From NCBI GenBank assembly GCA_947651225.1, contig CANSYK010000024.1, forward strand, positions 1 through 46,400: a stretch of DNA of 46,400 nt, written 5' to 3'. The notes beneath the pieces are model-generated. The model was not told the origin of the DNA and did not search any database. It saw only the letters and a program-made list of their open reading frames with translations. This DNA is from an uncultured bacterium (GTDB taxonomy: Bacteria > Bacillota > Clostridia > Lachnospirales > Lachnospiraceae). Position 1 is the first letter of the stretch; every line of letters starts with the position of its first letter. The position numbers and the translations under genes were made by a program. Positions 7,658 through 15,402 of this stretch are shown here, piece after piece.

Positions 7658-8434
7658 TTAAAACATTGTCATCTTGGCTGTCGGTTCTGCACCTGTATGT
7701 TGCCCGGATTGTCCGGCTTCCCTATTTGAAACTTGGTTTCTTAAACTCAGTTTTTCTTCGTTTCTCTCTGTAAAGAACCGCAGTATAGTTTCCGGGATAG
7801 TTGCAGTAACCTCTGTGCGGAGTAACCGATTGGCAAATGAAGCCTTTCGTACATTTTGAGTATTGGTTACTGCCTGACTTATTGGCGGGAAGCAAAAAAC
7901 ACAATCATACAAATTATCTTTAAGACTGTCCCTATATGCCTCAAACGCCATCACTGGTACAGGGATTACTAAAGAGTCTTGTCCAAGTATTTTCAGTAAC
8001 CGGAATCCTTTTCCCATCTCTCCAAATCTTCTTCTGACTTCATTCAATTTAATTGGATTGGCATGTATGCTAATCTGTAACATTTCACCTACAATAGGAA
8101 GCTTTACTATTGGCATTACAACTGCAGGTAACATTCCTTCAGCAAAAAGACTAAAAAATCTTTTTTCTGTCCAGCTGTCATTATCCCAATATTCTTGTAT
8201 AGATTCTCCGTGCGCAGGCATCCCTTTAAAAGAACGCTGTTCTTCCACATTTTCTTTCCAGACAATTTTTTCATTCTCATATTCCAGAAACATTACTGCC
8301 GAATCTACTACAAACTTTTGGAAGTTATCCATGTTTACCGGAAAACCGCTTTCTTTCACCGTATCGTATACATATGCCCCTACTACATCCCCACTTTTAT
8401 CTCTAAAATGGAATGACTCAGGATACCTCTTCAT
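7658..8434 (-). CDS. hypothetical protein, 258 aa
   Basis: Function not recognised. The ATG at 8434 has GGAGAGGAAG upstream. The protein has no signal peptide and no membrane helices. It has a central block of strands (MLPAVVMPIVKLPIVGEMLQISIHA) and a C-terminal tail rich in Gln, Gly, Glu and Thr that looks disordered. A hairpin at 8459-8486 separates it from the small membrane protein upstream, and a terminator follows it, so it is probably a single-gene unit. Confidence 0.6.
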   Translation of the reverse strand: MKRYPESFHFRDKSGDVVGAYVYDTVKESGFPVNMDNFQKFVVDSAVMFLEYENEKIVWKENVEEQRSFKGMPAHGESIQEYWDNDSWTEKRFFSLFAEGMLPAVVMPIVKLPIVGEMLQISIHANPIKLNEVRRRFGEMGKGFRLLKILGQDSLVIPVPVMAFEAYRDSLKDNLYDCVFCFPPISQAVTNTQNVRKASFANRLLRTEVTATIPETILRFFTERNEEKLSLRNQVSNREAGQSGQHTGAEPTAKMTMF

Positions 8435-8458
8435 AATGTCACTTCCTCTCCAAAATTA

Positions 8459-8486
8459 TGGGCAGCCAAAATTACTTTGCTGCCCA
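8459..8486 (-). terminator. hairpin terminator after the small membrane protein gene
   Basis: TGGGCAGC pairs perfectly with GCTGCCCA across a 12-base loop, followed by TAATTTT on the minus strand. It lies 30 bases past the stop at 8516 and just ahead of the next gene's ribosome binding site. Confidence 0.65.
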
Positions 8487-8515
8487 CTCACAACTTTTCC
8501 AAACCTCATCACTCT

Positions 8516-8689
8516 TTACTCAAAAAAGTCAGGATTAACAACATGCTTAACACAAACGGCGATGCCATCAGCGATATGATTTATGCAGATGACAACGCCA
8601 GCAGCTATTCCTACAACTACCACCATAACCATTCCAGCTACCGCAGTACCATTAAGCTTTGTCATAACCCCTTTTTTGTTATCTTCCAT
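8516..8689 (-). CDS. small membrane protein, 57 aa
   Basis: The start at 8689 is chosen for an almost perfect site, AAAGGAGGTGA, seven bases upstream. The protein begins MEDNKKGVMTKLNGTAVAG, continues with one strongly hydrophobic segment (MVMVVVVGIAAGVVICI, residues 20-36), and ends in a short His- and Val-rich tail (IADGIAVCVKHVVNPDFFE). It is predicted to be a single-span inner-membrane protein. It sits between two terminators as its own transcript. Size, single span and very strong translation signal resemble small stress or toxin-like membrane peptides, but I recognise no family. Confidence 0.6.
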   Translation of the reverse strand: MEDNKKGVMTKLNGTAVAGMVMVVVVGIAAGVVICINHIADGIAVCVKHVVNPDFFE

Positions 8690-8733
8690 GTCTCTCACCT
8701 CCTTTCCAGGCTGATTTGCTAAAACACAACAAA

Positions 8734-8764
8734 AGCGACCTGGCTTAACCAATACCAAGTCGCT
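8734..8764 (-). terminator. rho-independent terminator after the HipA partner gene
   Basis: AGCGACTTGG pairs with CCAGGTCGCT, followed by a TTTTGTTGTGTTTT tract on the minus strand, 35 bases past the stop at 8799. Confidence 0.8.
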
Positions 8765-8798
8765 CATCTATAAAAATTGCCATGCAAGAACCTGCACT

Positions 8799-9230
8799 TT
8801 AAAAACCATCTGCCTTTAGGCGTCCATCTTTCAACATCTGCCCTATTCTGTCATACAAAACCTTTGACTCTCTTACTGCCCTTTCCTCAATTTCCTTAAA
8901 AGTATAATTCTCCCCTTCCAGCTGAATCCACTCCATATCGGACACATTGTAACCATGGCTGTACTTAATAATCTGTTCTGGGTCGTAATAAGGAATTCCG
9001 GCTGCCAGCAGATACCACTGCAGGCCTGTCCTAGTTTCCGGCGGAAGCCTGTCCTCCAAGTATGACAGCAAAGCATCTTCTTTTGTTTTTGCCCACAAAA
9101 ACTCTATTGGACACTTATCAATATCAGTAAGAATTTCGCAGGCTTCAACAACATAATCCTCTATTACAAACTTGACCCGACATACATCTTTTTTCATTAA
9201 TATACCTGATAAATTACGTATACTGTCCAC
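8799..9230 (-). CDS. HipA-like kinase partner protein, 143 aa
   Basis: Function not recognised. A GTG start at 9230 lies immediately after the TAA of the HipA-like gene, so translation is coupled. The protein is acidic and mostly helical, with a conserved-looking block YSHGYNVSDMEWIQLEGENYTFKE and a basic C-terminus. It follows the kinase gene rather than preceding it, and it differs from the partner of the other HipA-like gene (3921-4136). It may be a substrate, an antidote or an accessory subunit. A terminator closes the pair at 8734-8764. Confidence 0.6.
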   Translation of the reverse strand: MDSIRNLSGILMKKDVCRVKFVIEDYVVEACEILTDIDKCPIEFLWAKTKEDALLSYLEDRLPPETRTGLQWYLLAAGIPYYDPEQIIKYSHGYNVSDMEWIQLEGENYTFKEIEERAVRESKVLYDRIGQMLKDGRLKADGF

Positions 9231-9231
9231 C

Positions 9232-10065
9232 TTATTCCACTCCCTTCAGATTAATTCCAAGTTCCATACATCTATTTCTCAAATAAGATCCAGCTTTTGG
9301 GCTTGGAATTTCCACATCTGCCAAATCCAAACATTTGGGAAGATATTGGCCTAAATCATATTTCTTCGCCACAAAATTAATTACTTTCTGGTTATCAGCA
9401 TGAAAAGGTTTAGAATACATCAGCTTTAAGCATTCTCTAAATGGCACGTGTTCATACTTTAAATCATGCTCAAACAAACCAAGCCCAAAATCAAACAGCG
9501 GGGGAATCTGAAAACCTGTGCCCCCCTGTAGTATACCAAAATTATTGATATGTCTGTCCTCATTACCTGTCAGATAATCAAGCAATGTCATGGTAATAAG
9601 GTAATCCGTATAATCAAGTCCAGAAAAACCTTGTACACTCTCCAGAACAAAATCCCATTTTTCAGCAATAGGTGCCCTTGTGTCGAAATAAGAATTCTGT
9701 ATATCTATAATTCTCTTAAACGAAACATATCTTAAATCAGGAGCAAAATCATAAGAGCATACACCATACTGCGTTCCCATCCAATCAGTAATTTTGCATA
9801 ACTGTTGCTGTAATACCTTTGCACACCCTGACGGAAGCTGTTTTCCAATTTCACTGGAGATTACCTCCACAAGATAATCTTTCCAATACTTACCTTGGTA
9901 GAAAAACTGTTCTTTAACATACATCCTCTCTTCCTTAACATACCATTTTCTCTGATTTCCCTTACTAGAGGAAATCAGCTGCAGTTCCGACATCTTCCCA
10001 GTCTCAAAGACAGGGATTACTTTCTTATCAAAAATCTTCATGCCGTGGATTTCATAATCTTTCAA
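9232..10065 (-). CDS. HipA-like kinase-fold protein, short form
   Basis: A 277-aa member of the HipA-like kinase superfamily. It shows the catalytic motif YLTGNEDRHINNFGIL at about residues 162-177 and the DFG equivalent PPLFDFGLGLFEHD about 10 residues later. The N-terminus carries RKWYVKEERMYVKEQ, a candidate ATP-binding lysine region. It is shorter than the 397-aa copy at 2718, which it resembles mainly around the catalytic loop. The ATG at 10065 is followed by KDYEIHGMKIFDKKVIPVFE. It is coupled to the 143-aa gene downstream. Substrate unknown; a toxin or signalling kinase role is family-level inference. Confidence 0.75.
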   Translation of the reverse strand: MKDYEIHGMKIFDKKVIPVFETGKMSELQLISSSKGNQRKWYVKEERMYVKEQFFYQGKYWKDYLVEVISSEIGKQLPSGCAKVLQQQLCKITDWMGTQYGVCSYDFAPDLRYVSFKRIIDIQNSYFDTRAPIAEKWDFVLESVQGFSGLDYTDYLITMTLLDYLTGNEDRHINNFGILQGGTGFQIPPLFDFGLGLFEHDLKYEHVPFRECLKLMYSKPFHADNQKVINFVAKKYDLGQYLPKCLDLADVEIPSPKAGSYLRNRCMELGINLKGVE

Positions 10066-10092
10066 GCAAACACTCCTCCGTCCATAACTATA

Positions 10093-10167
10093 TTACCACA
10101 CTAAAGCAGAATATCCCATAGCAAATACACAAGCACCAACTAGCAGGCAGTAAACAAGTAATATCAT
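10093..10167 (-). CDS. tiny hydrophobic peptide, 24 aa
   Basis: ATG at 10167 follows AAAGGTGAAATAC. Almost the entire peptide is one membrane segment (LLVYCLLVGACVFAMGYSAL). It lies between the AbiE-like pair and the HipA-like gene. It is in the same frame as the AbiEi-like gene, whose TAG stop at 10198 lies 10 codons upstream, so it could be either a separate peptide or a read-through membrane anchor on that protein. It is shorter than most annotated type I toxins, but the composition fits one. Confidence 0.4.
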   Translation of the reverse strand: MILLVYCLLVGACVFAMGYSALVW

Positions 10168-10197
10168 GTATTTCACCTTTAGAATAATCTCATACAG

Positions 10198-10623
10198 CTA
10201 ATCATCATAATCATTTCTTGCCTCCTCTAACCAGTACTCAAGAGTTCCACGGTCTAAACCAAAATGGCCGGCGACCTCATAAAGCTCTTTTTCATCCCAA
10301 AACTGCATTATATAATTTTTTAATCCCTCTATCAATAATCCTTCATCTACCCAATCCAAATGTTTAATGCACTCTACCAGCGCACGCTCCTTTGTTGGGA
10401 GCAGTAACATAGGATTAGATTTGGAAGGAGCCACTTTGTACCCATAATCTATTGTCTGGTTATACTTTAAAGTAATAAAATATAATTCACTATTATGCAA
10501 TAACTCCTCACTGGTTTGTAAAGTATAATGTGTAGTATTAAACATTATTAATCCAGCGAAAGAAAGGGCGGAGCTGCCACACAATACCGTTTTCTCTTCT
10601 ATTAAATCTTCAGCTGAAATCAC
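10198..10623 (-). CDS. AbiEi-like antitoxin candidate
   Basis: A 141-aa protein coupled to the AbiEii-like toxin: its GTG start at 10623 overlaps the toxin's end by 14 bases. The central KVAPSKSNPMLLLPTKERALVECI segment and the following helices (EGLLIEGLKNYI, ELYEVAGHFGLDRGTLEYWL) resemble the C-terminal domain of AbiEi, the regulatory partner of type IV toxin AbiEii. The N-terminal winged helix of full-length AbiEi is not evident. The order toxin then partner is the reverse of the textbook abiE operon. It ends with TAG; the frame stays open for 34 more codons, including a membrane segment. Confidence 0.6.
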   Translation of the reverse strand: MISAEDLIEEKTVLCGSSALSFAGLIMFNTTHYTLQTSEELLHNSELYFITLKYNQTIDYGYKVAPSKSNPMLLLPTKERALVECIKHLDWVDEGLLIEGLKNYIMQFWDEKELYEVAGHFGLDRGTLEYWLEEARNDYDD

Positions 10624-11449
10624 TTAAATCATGCCTCCATTTTTTTAAAACATCCCCGGATTTTATTGACAAAGAAATTGCATAATACCTTCCTAAAGCC
10701 ACATCAAATAACGGTTTATCTATTTTTGCACCTGTCTCAGCATTTACAAGTTCTAATTTATCCCATGCTATTTTATACTGCACAAGGACAGTATCGTTAA
10801 ATGGAATATTGTTCCACTCTGCACCGCCACGGATTTCAATGAAATCAGCCAATTTCTTTATATCAACATCAAAAAAATTTGTTATTGCATAAAAATCATA
10901 TAAATCTTTTGTCCTACGGAAACGCTTCCTTGTGGTGATGGCTATCAGCTTATCGGCAAGCATCCTTTCCACGGTGAAAGCATCAATATCTGTAAATTTC
11001 AAATCATAATGCTTTATGCCATATGAAATATCATGCAGGCCGACATCAACACCCAAAACTTTGTGCCCATCTTCTGCATAAAAATCTATCCCCCCTGACA
11101 TCCTTTCCTGAATCTCTTCTTTAATGGAATAACTTTCTACATAGCCCATATCTTTAAACTTCTCTGCTATTTTTTTAAGGATACTCTTTACACCCTCATA
11201 ATCACCTTTCCTGTCTACTGAAAAATCAATGTCATGTGTCATTCTGCTGTACCCGCCTAAAAGCTGGTTTAGCATGTAACCGCCTTTAAAAGCATAGCTA
11301 CAACTCATCTGGCGTGAGAGAACCAATACCATATAGTCTAAAAGTTCTGTTTCCGAAGCATCTTCTTTTAATGGCGGCATGGTATCTAAATCCTCATTAC
11401 CAACGTGCTTTTCGCCGCCAAAAATATTCATTACCTTCGTTTCTTCCAT
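10610..11449 (-). CDS. AbiEii/AbiGii-type nucleotidyltransferase toxin
   Basis: A 279-aa nucleotidyltransferase-fold protein of the AbiEii family. It has the expected motifs in order: FKGGYMLNQLLGG (motif I), MTHDIDFSV (the DxD metal pair, motif II), and ERMLADKLIAITTRKRFRRTKDLYDFYAI (motifs III-IV, about residues 177-205). AbiEii enzymes act as bacteriostatic toxins that transfer nucleotides to tRNA or proteins and give phage resistance by abortive infection. The ATG at 11449 has AGGAGGTTGCG upstream. It is transcribed first, with the AbiEi-like gene overlapping its end. Confidence 0.85.
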   Translation of the reverse strand: MEETKVMNIFGGEKHVGNEDLDTMPPLKEDASETELLDYMVLVLSRQMSCSYAFKGGYMLNQLLGGYSRMTHDIDFSVDRKGDYEGVKSILKKIAEKFKDMGYVESYSIKEEIQERMSGGIDFYAEDGHKVLGVDVGLHDISYGIKHYDLKFTDIDAFTVERMLADKLIAITTRKRFRRTKDLYDFYAITNFFDVDIKKLADFIEIRGGAEWNNIPFNDTVLVQYKIAWDKLELVNAETGAKIDKPLFDVALGRYYAISLSIKSGDVLKKWRHDLSDFS

Positions 11450-12029
11450 CGCAACCTCCTGTTATGTTTGGCCGTCGGATAAAAAACACACTGCTCCCTG
11501 TGCTATTTTGAACAACATAGACAAGAAACCCACAAAACACCACCCAACCCTGCTCTTTTTACTCAACCCGTCTGCTCTATGCAACACCCATAATTACTTA
11601 ACCCAGATATACCAAGCCATAATTTTGCCATTTTGCGCAAAATGATTGTTAATCACCTAATGCGCATTATCTAATAATCCTGTCAGCCTCTTCCCTAGAA
11701 ATCTGATATTAGCTCATAACCTCCATCCGAATCCAAACTGTTCTTTCTGCAGTCAGGAATACTTTCTGCTTTTGCACCCTCAGGTAACTGCACTCATATC
11801 CCCCACAGTATCCCTGGCAGGCTTATCCCCGCCAAAACAAACTATTTTCTGCAATTTATTTCTCCCTTTTACAACCTCTAACTGCTGATGCTTATTATAC
11901 CACTTCTAGTGCCAGCCTACAATATCCCGTCAAAATAAACTCAACTTCAATACAGGTTCACCGCCTCTGATAATGACTTAACCGGCTTATAAAACACAAT
12001 GATATCTGCCAGCCCATCAATAACAGCTA
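11450..12029. other. 580-base stretch without a supported gene
   Basis: I see no credible coding frame here. At 11609-11628 there is an exact 20-bp match to the start region of the 94-aa gene (501-520, ATACCAAGCCATAATTTTGC), after which the frame MAWYIWVK stops at once, so this is a dead fragment of a copied gene start. The rest is A+T-rich with no strong hairpin. Confidence 0.5.
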
Positions 12030-12266
12030 TCACTCAAGAACAAAACCAATAACATCCTTTTTAAACATCTCCCCAATCACTTCATCCTTGACATGCACAA
12101 CTACAGGAGTCTGCAGGTCTAAGCTAAACAGCCCCAGAACACTGGCCCCGTCAACCATAAATGCCCTGTTACGGTTCTGGACCATAATGTCGCAGTCATA
12201 CTTTTCTGCACAACCTGCAAATGTTTTAACATCCTCCACTGCCCTCAAATTAACTAAAAAACTCAT
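12030..12266 (-). CDS. HPr-like protein without the active-site histidine
   Basis: A 78-aa protein with the size and layout of HPr, the PTS phosphocarrier. The central ASVLGLFSLDLQTPVVVHVKDE block corresponds to the HPr region around Ser46 (SxxGxxxL). The N-terminal loop that should hold the phosphorylated histidine (GxHARPA) is replaced by RAVEDVKTFAGCAEKYDC. It therefore probably does not carry phosphate and may act as a regulator or decoy. The ATG at 12266 has AGGAGGTAGTTTA upstream. Similar proteins occur widely in Clostridia; the role is unknown. Confidence 0.65.
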   Translation of the reverse strand: MSFLVNLRAVEDVKTFAGCAEKYDCDIMVQNRNRAFMVDGASVLGLFSLDLQTPVVVHVKDEVIGEMFKKDVIGFVLE

Positions 12267-12381
12267 TAAACTACCTCCTGTTCGCTAAATAATCTACCTA
12301 ATGATACACATTAATAACTTGTACAAACCATCTCTTCCCTCGTAAAACTATGCAATACACAAATCACAAAATTCTGCATAC

Positions 12382-12410
12382 AAAAACACATGGCATGCTT
12401 TTCCATGTGT
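12382..12410 (-). terminator. rho-independent terminator
   Basis: ACACATGG and CCATGTGT form an 8-bp stem with a 9-base loop, followed on the minus strand by TTTTTG. It is placed to end transcripts from the Rpn-family remnant. Confidence 0.65.
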
Positions 12411-12451
12411 TATTACAATGAAATTTTTATTTTAGATCAGAAATAAAATAG

Positions 12452-12477
12452 GAAGGGCACAGAATTCCATACCCTTC
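12452..12477. terminator. bidirectional hairpin terminator
   Basis: GAAGGG pairs with CCCTTC around a 14-base loop, with T-rich sequence on both sides (TTTTATTT on the plus strand, TATTTTATTT on the minus). It lies between two remnants. Confidence 0.5.
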
Positions 12478-12528
12478 TTTTATTTACTTCTTGACGCTAG
12501 ATTTATTATCTGCCAACTACATCTTTTT

Positions 12529-13135
12529 TTAGTAACTGCACTTTTCCAATGACAGTCCAGAATATTCAACAATTTCCTCTAACGGCAACCTTCCGACTTT
12601 CAGCACCCTTATTGCTGTGAACTCCTTTTCTTCTTCTCTTCCTTCTTCTCTAATCCATTTTGATGGTCTTCCCATTTCTTTGTTTCCTCCTTGGCTTTAG
12701 ATTTTTTCATCTGCTCCATGTACTTAAAATCATCAATGACGCCATGCAACACCTATTAATAAAATTAACCAGATCGTCATCTGCTTTTACATTTTTCGAA
12801 AATCTGGGCAGGTAAGCCATCACCACGTGAAACAATGGCCTGCTAGGTCTCTCCAGATCTTCAGGTAAATTAAAATGTACTCTCGGTTCTGTTATTTCAT
12901 TCCCACTCACGTCCCACATTGAATACTGGGCAATTGTTTCTGTATATTTCTGCGGGGTATCTCTAATGATCCACACACTGTAAGCGGGATAAAGATTATT
13001 ATGCCCTTTCTGGCTCTTTCCAACTTTCACCAGCACAGAACTTAACATCCCTGCTACATAGTATTGTGCCCTGTAACAGATAGGATAAGCTGATTTTAAT
13101 TCCCTCTGCATTTCCAAATCAAACATAATCTGCAT
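12529..13135 (-). pseudogene. Rpn-family PD-(D/E)XK nuclease remnant
   Basis: Three pieces in different frames form the C-terminal two thirds of an Rpn/PDDEXK-type protein. The first (from 13135) starts inside the nuclease core with IMFDLEMQRELKSAYPICYR, so the N-terminus is missing. The frame breaks at a GG pair near 12752; the corrected frame gives NRVLHGVIDDFKYMEQMKK. A 48-codon piece from ATG 12675 supplies the typical tail WIREEGREEEKEF and LPLEEIVEYSGLSLEK. At least two frameshifts and an N-terminal truncation make it non-functional. Confidence 0.65.
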
Positions 13136-13229
13136 TTTCTTTTATTCCATGCCGGGGCCTGTCCACTCACCAAAGTATCAGGGTGCCTATTTAATTATTT
13201 TTTTACTCTTTTTTAATAATCATAAAAGT

Positions 13230-13409
13230 TCAATCATCAGTAATTGCCTCTCCATTATTAAATGATTCAATTAACATTTGTGCAATTTCTTTTTCATAAT
13301 TACCACATAGACAATTCATATCTACTATAACTCTTGAAAAGAAATCTTTGAATTTATCTGTTTTGAAATCAATTTCATATTCTTTTGGTATTTCTATAAT
13401 GATCTTCAT
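13230..13409 (-). CDS. hypothetical small protein, 59 aa
   Basis: A clean gene too short for usual cutoffs. The ATG at 13409 follows AAGGGGGC and gives MKIIIEIPKEYEIDFKTDKF, then a block with CLCGNYEKEIAQMLIESF. Proteins like this recur in Lachnospiraceae genomes next to mobile elements. The pattern of an N-terminal strand then helices, and the spaced cysteines, look conserved. It has no known function and no membrane segment. It is transcribed in the direction of its neighbours and may belong with the upstream 66-aa gene. Confidence 0.65.
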   Translation of the reverse strand: MKIIIEIPKEYEIDFKTDKFKDFFSRVIVDMNCLCGNYEKEIAQMLIESFNNGEAITDD

Positions 13410-13449
13410 AGATACAATGCCCCCTTAGTTGAAATGTCTCTTCCATTGG

Positions 13450-13650
13450 CTAAATATTGTCTTTTATATCCTGAATCTGCGGGCCTAACCTCAAAACTAT
13501 TTTGGAAAAACTGTTTGATATAAATGAAAGTTCAATGTTTGCTTTTGCAAAGCAATACCCATTAATCCTGTAAAAATAGCACGATTTGCAGGAGTTCCCC
13601 CGTGTATGTTCCGTTATGTGGCACGCTATGTTGGCCAAGTTATTGATCAC
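13450..13650 (-). CDS. hypothetical Cys-containing protein, 66 aa
   Basis: A GTG start at 13650 overlaps the TAA of the large upstream gene (GGTGATCAATAAC), which suggests coupling. The protein contains CHITEH and SCKSCYFYRINGYCF, a C-x2-C plus outlying cysteines that could bind a metal, and a helical tail ending PQIQDIKDNI. Evidence for coding is moderate: the start is GTG and the family is not recognised. Confidence 0.4.
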   Translation of the reverse strand: MINNLANIACHITEHTRGNSCKSCYFYRINGYCFAKANIELSFISNSFSKIVLRLGPQIQDIKDNI

Positions 13651-15124
13651 CTTCCTGTGCCTGCTGTTTCCCATCAAACAGGCTTTCCACCCATTCATAG
13701 AAATCATCATTCAGTAAATAGGCTTTAATCAGATGAATTAAGCTATCTGCCCCAAAATTCAACCGTACCATAGGATAATACCGGCTAAATGCCTCCTTCC
13801 TGCCGCCTATGTCAGAGAAAATTCTCTCCCAGTCACAATCCCGCAATAAGAATTGTCTATTCTGCCGAAGCAGAAAACCACAGCGCCTATCCGGATCATC
13901 TTCCAGCAATTCCTTGTAAGAATCCTCCTCCAGCACTTCATGATAAATCTTAAAGTTGCCTTTTATCCATTCTTCTCTTTTAGGCGGAATACGATCGCCC
14001 TTCTCATAATACAGGAAATCCTCCGGTTCAATACAGTCGTATTCTTTACGGAGTTCCCGTTCCGTTTCAGCAGACCGGTCGAGTGCCTCTGCTAACAAGC
14101 CAGCAGGATCTGATTTTACTTTCTCCTCTATGCTGTCTTCGTTCAACTCCTGCCCCTTGAGTTTCTCCAAAGAACCTTTTTCCTCTTCAAGATACTTATC
14201 TATATACCCACCCACATCAAATTCATCACCTATGCATTCACTCAATGTCTCTCTAATCTCCCCATACAAAGGCTTCCCGTCTTTGTCCTCAAGCTTGGTA
14301 ATCCTGTACAAATCTATTAAACCAAAGCCTGCAGTAAGATATTTTTTGAGGGTGCTTGAAAACCCTCTTGTTCCCGGCAGATAGGATAAAAATTTTTTCT
14401 CCCATCTCTCCCATACAACATCCTTCGGAAAATTCTTATTTACAAATTCATAAAACTCAGCATCATGTTCACCAAGATAATATTCTGTGAATAAATCCAA
14501 TTTCTCACCAGAGTTTAAAGGAAGTTTGGATATTCTTTCAAAAAACCGGTTAAGTTCACACCTTGCAGGTATGTCTATTGGCTTCTCAAGTACTTCGTTT
14601 GCAATACTTACTGCCTTTTTACACTGCCCCCTTGTAATATCACCAAAGACAAATGCTTTGTAACCGAGCCGGTCTTCCAGCAGACACGCAACGGCAAGTA
14701 TTAAATTATGGTAAGGCTCCCCCTGCGTCTTGGCATCCCATATAGACCATCCCTGCCTAAATCTTAAATCATCCTCTGGAAACCTCTCCCTGACCTCTTT
14801 TGGTATAAGGGCAAGAATAGCATCCTCCGCCTCTGGAACTATTTTGTCTTCTTTTACAGCATTACTCCACAGATAATATTCCTCCGCACATCTCCCTGTA
14901 CTATAATCGCCACAAGAACACCACCTTCTTGACTTTTCATCACCATTGACGTATTCCCTCTCCTCTGTTCTTACAAGGCAGATGCCCTTTTCGCCGCCAC
15001 GCGAGATTGTTCCGCACTCTGCAAAAGGAAGTTTCTCCATCAACAGCAAAGTTTCATCGTACACATTTTTCCATTCTTCCATTGTAATACTGTGTGACGT
15101 TGCTTCATAAATAAAAATACCCAT
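13640..15124 (-). CDS. large hypothetical protein, 494 aa
   Basis: Function not recognised. The ATG at 15124 is preceded by AAGGAGG at eight bases; the frame is open further up to 15286 but without a site. The protein is soluble, acidic and probably helical. Features seen are an N-terminal strand-rich region (MGIFIYEATSHSITMEEW), a cysteine-containing stretch SRRWCSCGDYSTGRCAEEYY, the block NFPKDVVWERWEKKFLSYL and an acidic C-terminal half (EEPEDFLYYEKGDR-like runs). There is no transmembrane helix. It sits in the accessory island. It could be an immunity or effector-like protein, but nothing in it proves that. Confidence 0.6.
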   Translation of the reverse strand: MGIFIYEATSHSITMEEWKNVYDETLLLMEKLPFAECGTISRGGEKGICLVRTEEREYVNGDEKSRRWCSCGDYSTGRCAEEYYLWSNAVKEDKIVPEAEDAILALIPKEVRERFPEDDLRFRQGWSIWDAKTQGEPYHNLILAVACLLEDRLGYKAFVFGDITRGQCKKAVSIANEVLEKPIDIPARCELNRFFERISKLPLNSGEKLDLFTEYYLGEHDAEFYEFVNKNFPKDVVWERWEKKFLSYLPGTRGFSSTLKKYLTAGFGLIDLYRITKLEDKDGKPLYGEIRETLSECIGDEFDVGGYIDKYLEEEKGSLEKLKGQELNEDSIEEKVKSDPAGLLAEALDRSAETERELRKEYDCIEPEDFLYYEKGDRIPPKREEWIKGNFKIYHEVLEEDSYKELLEDDPDRRCGFLLRQNRQFLLRDCDWERIFSDIGGRKEAFSRYYPMVRLNFGADSLIHLIKAYLLNDDFYEWVESLFDGKQQAQEGDQ

Positions 15125-15402
15125 AACGGAATCCTCCTTAAAAAGACAGAATGGCTTTTCAGCCACCCTCCCTGTTTTTATACTAAAAAGCCACCCGAAA
15201 GGCTTCAGATCCAAATCTGCTACCCATACCCTCCTTTCAATAATCTGCACAAAAATACATGGTTCTGGTAAGTCTTTTGTTAACACTTTTTTATAATCCT
15301 ATCATTATGTAAAAAGTGTTTTCATATCCCCAAAACAGCTGGCTAAACTTGATAAGGCCATCCTACCATTGATAGCTATCCCTTTCAACCCAACTATATC
15401 CT

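Noticed and set aside
13853-14384. Plus-strand frames inside the 494-aa gene
   Set aside because: They are mirror frames of a strongly coding minus-strand gene and have Ser/Phe/Leu-rich shadow composition.
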